Assembly (NCBI GenBank): GCA_963843275.1
Contig: CAWJJM010000012.1
Span: 1,178,001 to 1,242,000, forward strand
Reading direction: 5' to 3'
Source of the DNA: CAWJJM01 sp963843275
GTDB taxonomy: Bacteria > Acidobacteriota > Thermoanaerobaculia > Multivoradales > JBCCEF01
Length of the DNA: 64,000 bases
The notes under the pieces were generated by a model, which worked only from the letters and a program-made list of their open reading frames with translations, had not been told where the DNA came from and ran no database searches. The translations under genes were made by a program, and so were the position numbers. Positions 62,678 through 64,000 of this stretch are shown here, piece after piece (position 1 is the first letter of the stretch; the number at the start of each line of letters is the position of its first letter).

Positions 62678-63905
62678 AGGCGATGTGGCGGAAGTAGCGC
62701 TGCTCCTCGAACGAGGCCCCCAGCGAGCCCACGGCGAGGCCGAGGGCCGCCACGAAGCCGGCGAAGCGGAGGTAGCGGGCGGGCCCGATCGGCCCGGCCA
62801 CCGACGCCGCCCAGCCGGCGACCAGCGAGGGGGCGAAGAAAGCGGCGGTCAGGGCGACCGTGAAGACGAACAGCGCGAGGTAGGTCACCGCCAGCCCGAG
62901 CAGGACCGACAGCGTGATCGCGACGTTGGTCACCGCCGCCTGCTCGGTCAGCCGGGCGCCGCCGCGCCGCACCAGCAGTCGCTGGCGGTGGATCACGTAG
63001 CCGGTGGTCGCCACCAGGGTGACGAGCGCCATCGCCGCGAGGGTCGCCGGACGCTGCCGGGTCCCCAGGTCCCAGGCTTCGGCGGTGATCAGCAGCACCA
63101 CCAGCGTGGAGCCGGCGGCGACGGTGAGCCGCGACAGGCGCACGGGGAAGAGCCACGGCTGCGCGGCCCGCACCGCCGCCAGCACGTCGTCGGCCTGGCG
63201 CCAGGCGGCCCGCAGGTAGAACGCCGCCGGGCGCCGCGGCGCGCCGTGGCGCTCCTCGAGGCGCAGGTCCGCGACCTCGGCGAGCTCGGCGGCGAGGGTG
63301 GCGCGGTCGGCCTCGGAGTACCCGGTCATCGCGTCGAGGTCGTGCACCTCGTCGAGGTCGTACATCACGTCCGTCTCCGCGCGGGCGTGCTCGAGACCGT
63401 TGAGATGCCCGAACAGGTGCAGCGCCAGCGCCGCGATGCGCTGCGCCAGGCGGGCACCGCGGTCGGCCTCGGCGAGCTCCTCGCCGGAGGCCTGCGGATC
63501 GATCCGCGAGGTCGACAGCACGGCCACGCCCACCGCCCGCGAGGGCGCCCCCAGGGCGTACGGCTTGTCGTGGGTGCGCAGGTCGGCTCCGGTCACCACC
63601 AGGGCGAAGTCCCAGCGCTTCGCGTCGCGCTCGGCGATCCCCGGGTCGAGCAGCGCCACCGGCTCCTCGCGCACCGCCAGGGCGAGGTCGCGGCGCTCGA
63701 CCAGCGGCATCCGCCAGTCGAAGCCGCCGAAGCGCTCGCGCAGCGTGGCGAGCACCCGCCGGCGGGCGACCGCCACCGCCTCGCGGTCGACCGGGTCGAG
63801 CCGGCCGAGCACCAGCCAGCCGACCTCGATCGGCGCCGCCGCGCTCGCGCCGTCCGCCGGCCGCTCCTCTCCCGTCTCCCCGTGCACGCCCTGGATCCCG
63901 TCCAA
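62658..63905 (-). CDS. metzincin-like membrane protein lacking the catalytic Glu
   Basis: The protein has 415 residues. The N-terminal soluble half (residues 1-240) resembles archaemetzincin-type predicted peptidases: IEVGWLVLGRLDPVDREAVAVARRRV and AVGVAVLSTSRIDPQAS. The zinc motif reads H-L-F-G-H-L-N-G-L-E-H (His163, His167, His173) with Met181 placed like the Met-turn (TDVMYD). The catalytic Glu of HExxHxxGxxH is Leu here. The C-terminal half has four transmembrane helices (for example LTVAAGSTLVVLLITAEAW, FVFTVALTAAFFAPSLVAGW). It may bind zinc but should not cleave peptides in the usual way. The ATG at 63905 is the first in frame. Bases 63906-64000 are unassigned. Confidence 0.65.
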   Translation of the reverse strand: MDGIQGVHGETGEERPADGASAAAPIEVGWLVLGRLDPVDREAVAVARRRVLATLRERFGGFDWRMPLVERRDLALAVREEPVALLDPGIAERDAKRWDFALVVTGADLRTHDKPYALGAPSRAVGVAVLSTSRIDPQASGEELAEADRGARLAQRIAALALHLFGHLNGLEHARAETDVMYDLDEVHDLDAMTGYSEADRATLAAELAEVADLRLEERHGAPRRPAAFYLRAAWRQADDVLAAVRAAQPWLFPVRLSRLTVAAGSTLVVLLITAEAWDLGTRQRPATLAAMALVTLVATTGYVIHRQRLLVRRGGARLTEQAAVTNVAITLSVLLGLAVTYLALFVFTVALTAAFFAPSLVAGWAASVAGPIGPARYLRFAGFVAALGLAVGSLGASFEEQRYFRHIAYVDEET

Positions 63906-64000
63906 GAATCGTACCCGAGCCGCCCGGCACCCGCCCGCGGGCGGCGGCGCGGCCGCCGTTTGACAGCGCCCCGGAGGGCGGGCGAGACTTGCCGCCCATG

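Noticed and set aside
63906..64000. Possible start of another gene at the right edge (ATG in the last bases)
   Set aside because: Only three bases of any frame would be visible, so nothing can be supported.

Overview
The window is a very GC-rich (above 70% by eye) bacterial chromosome segment, densely coded, with short intergenic gaps and many overlapping start/stop codons. The mix (two-subunit glycyl-tRNA synthetase, ParE/ParC topoisomerase IV, an outer-membrane porin, lipoproteins, TPR proteins, ECF sigma/anti-sigma pair, CHAT peptidase) fits a Gram-negative-type bacterium. Acidobacteriota (Thermoanaerobaculia-like) is my best guess, but there is no rRNA here and this stays an inference. 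No gene-free stretch exceeds about 300 bases.

Layout. 1-13.9 kb, all minus strand: mutL (cut by the window edge), a BON-domain protein, a methyltransferase, ppdK, glyS, glyQ (one frameshift), recO, mgtE, a pyrimidine-nucleoside phosphorylase, a YfgM-like TPR protein and a small hypothetical. 14-19.2 kb, plus: a SIMPL-domain protein, parE and parC. 19.2-23.3 kb: a PAS-LuxR regulator, then an MscS channel fused to an FHA domain followed by a membrane-anchored pseudokinase with TPRs. 23.5-27.7 kb: a three-gene, translationally coupled cassette of a DUF2207-like membrane protein ending in nine tandem Ala-Cys-His-Ser repeats, a four-helix membrane protein, and a PqqD-like/radical SAM/SPASM enzyme. 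I regard this as the best candidate for an undescribed peptide- or protein-modification system. 27.7-32 kb: VOC protein, porin, ribbon-helix-helix protein, transglutaminase-like lipoprotein and DUF819 permease.

32.0-34.3 kb is a small degraded mobile-element scar beside tRNA-Arg(CCU): an integrase remnant, a secreted SurE-like protein, a short lipoprotein and a Lar-like zinc-ribbon protein, with locally lower GC. 34.4-41.5 kb carries purA, ccsA, hemA, hemC, hemD and an HMG-CoA reductase, all recognisable but broken by an indel every few tens of bases. This looks like unpolished sequence rather than gene decay. The same problem appears in hemL (47.8-48.8 kb) and in the CHAT locus (about 54.8-57.4 kb).

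41.6-44.3 kb: a patatin-like phospholipase, two phasins and the PHA regulator PhaR. 44.5-46.5 kb: two ArsA/GET3-type ATPases. 46.7-50.5 kb: hemB, hemL, thiO and a 7Fe-type ferredoxin. Together with the first cluster this gives the C5 route from glutamyl-tRNA to uroporphyrinogen III. 50.7-54.7 kb: a cbpA-cbpM-like-clpB chaperone operon. 54.8-60.9 kb: a secreted TPR-CHAT peptidase with an unknown partner protein, divergent from an ECF-like sigma factor and its zinc-finger membrane anti-sigma factor. 60.9-64 kb: YjbQ, a Pro/Ala-rich lipoprotein and a membrane protein with a metzincin-like motif that lacks its catalytic glutamate. Bases 63906-64000 hold nothing I can assign.
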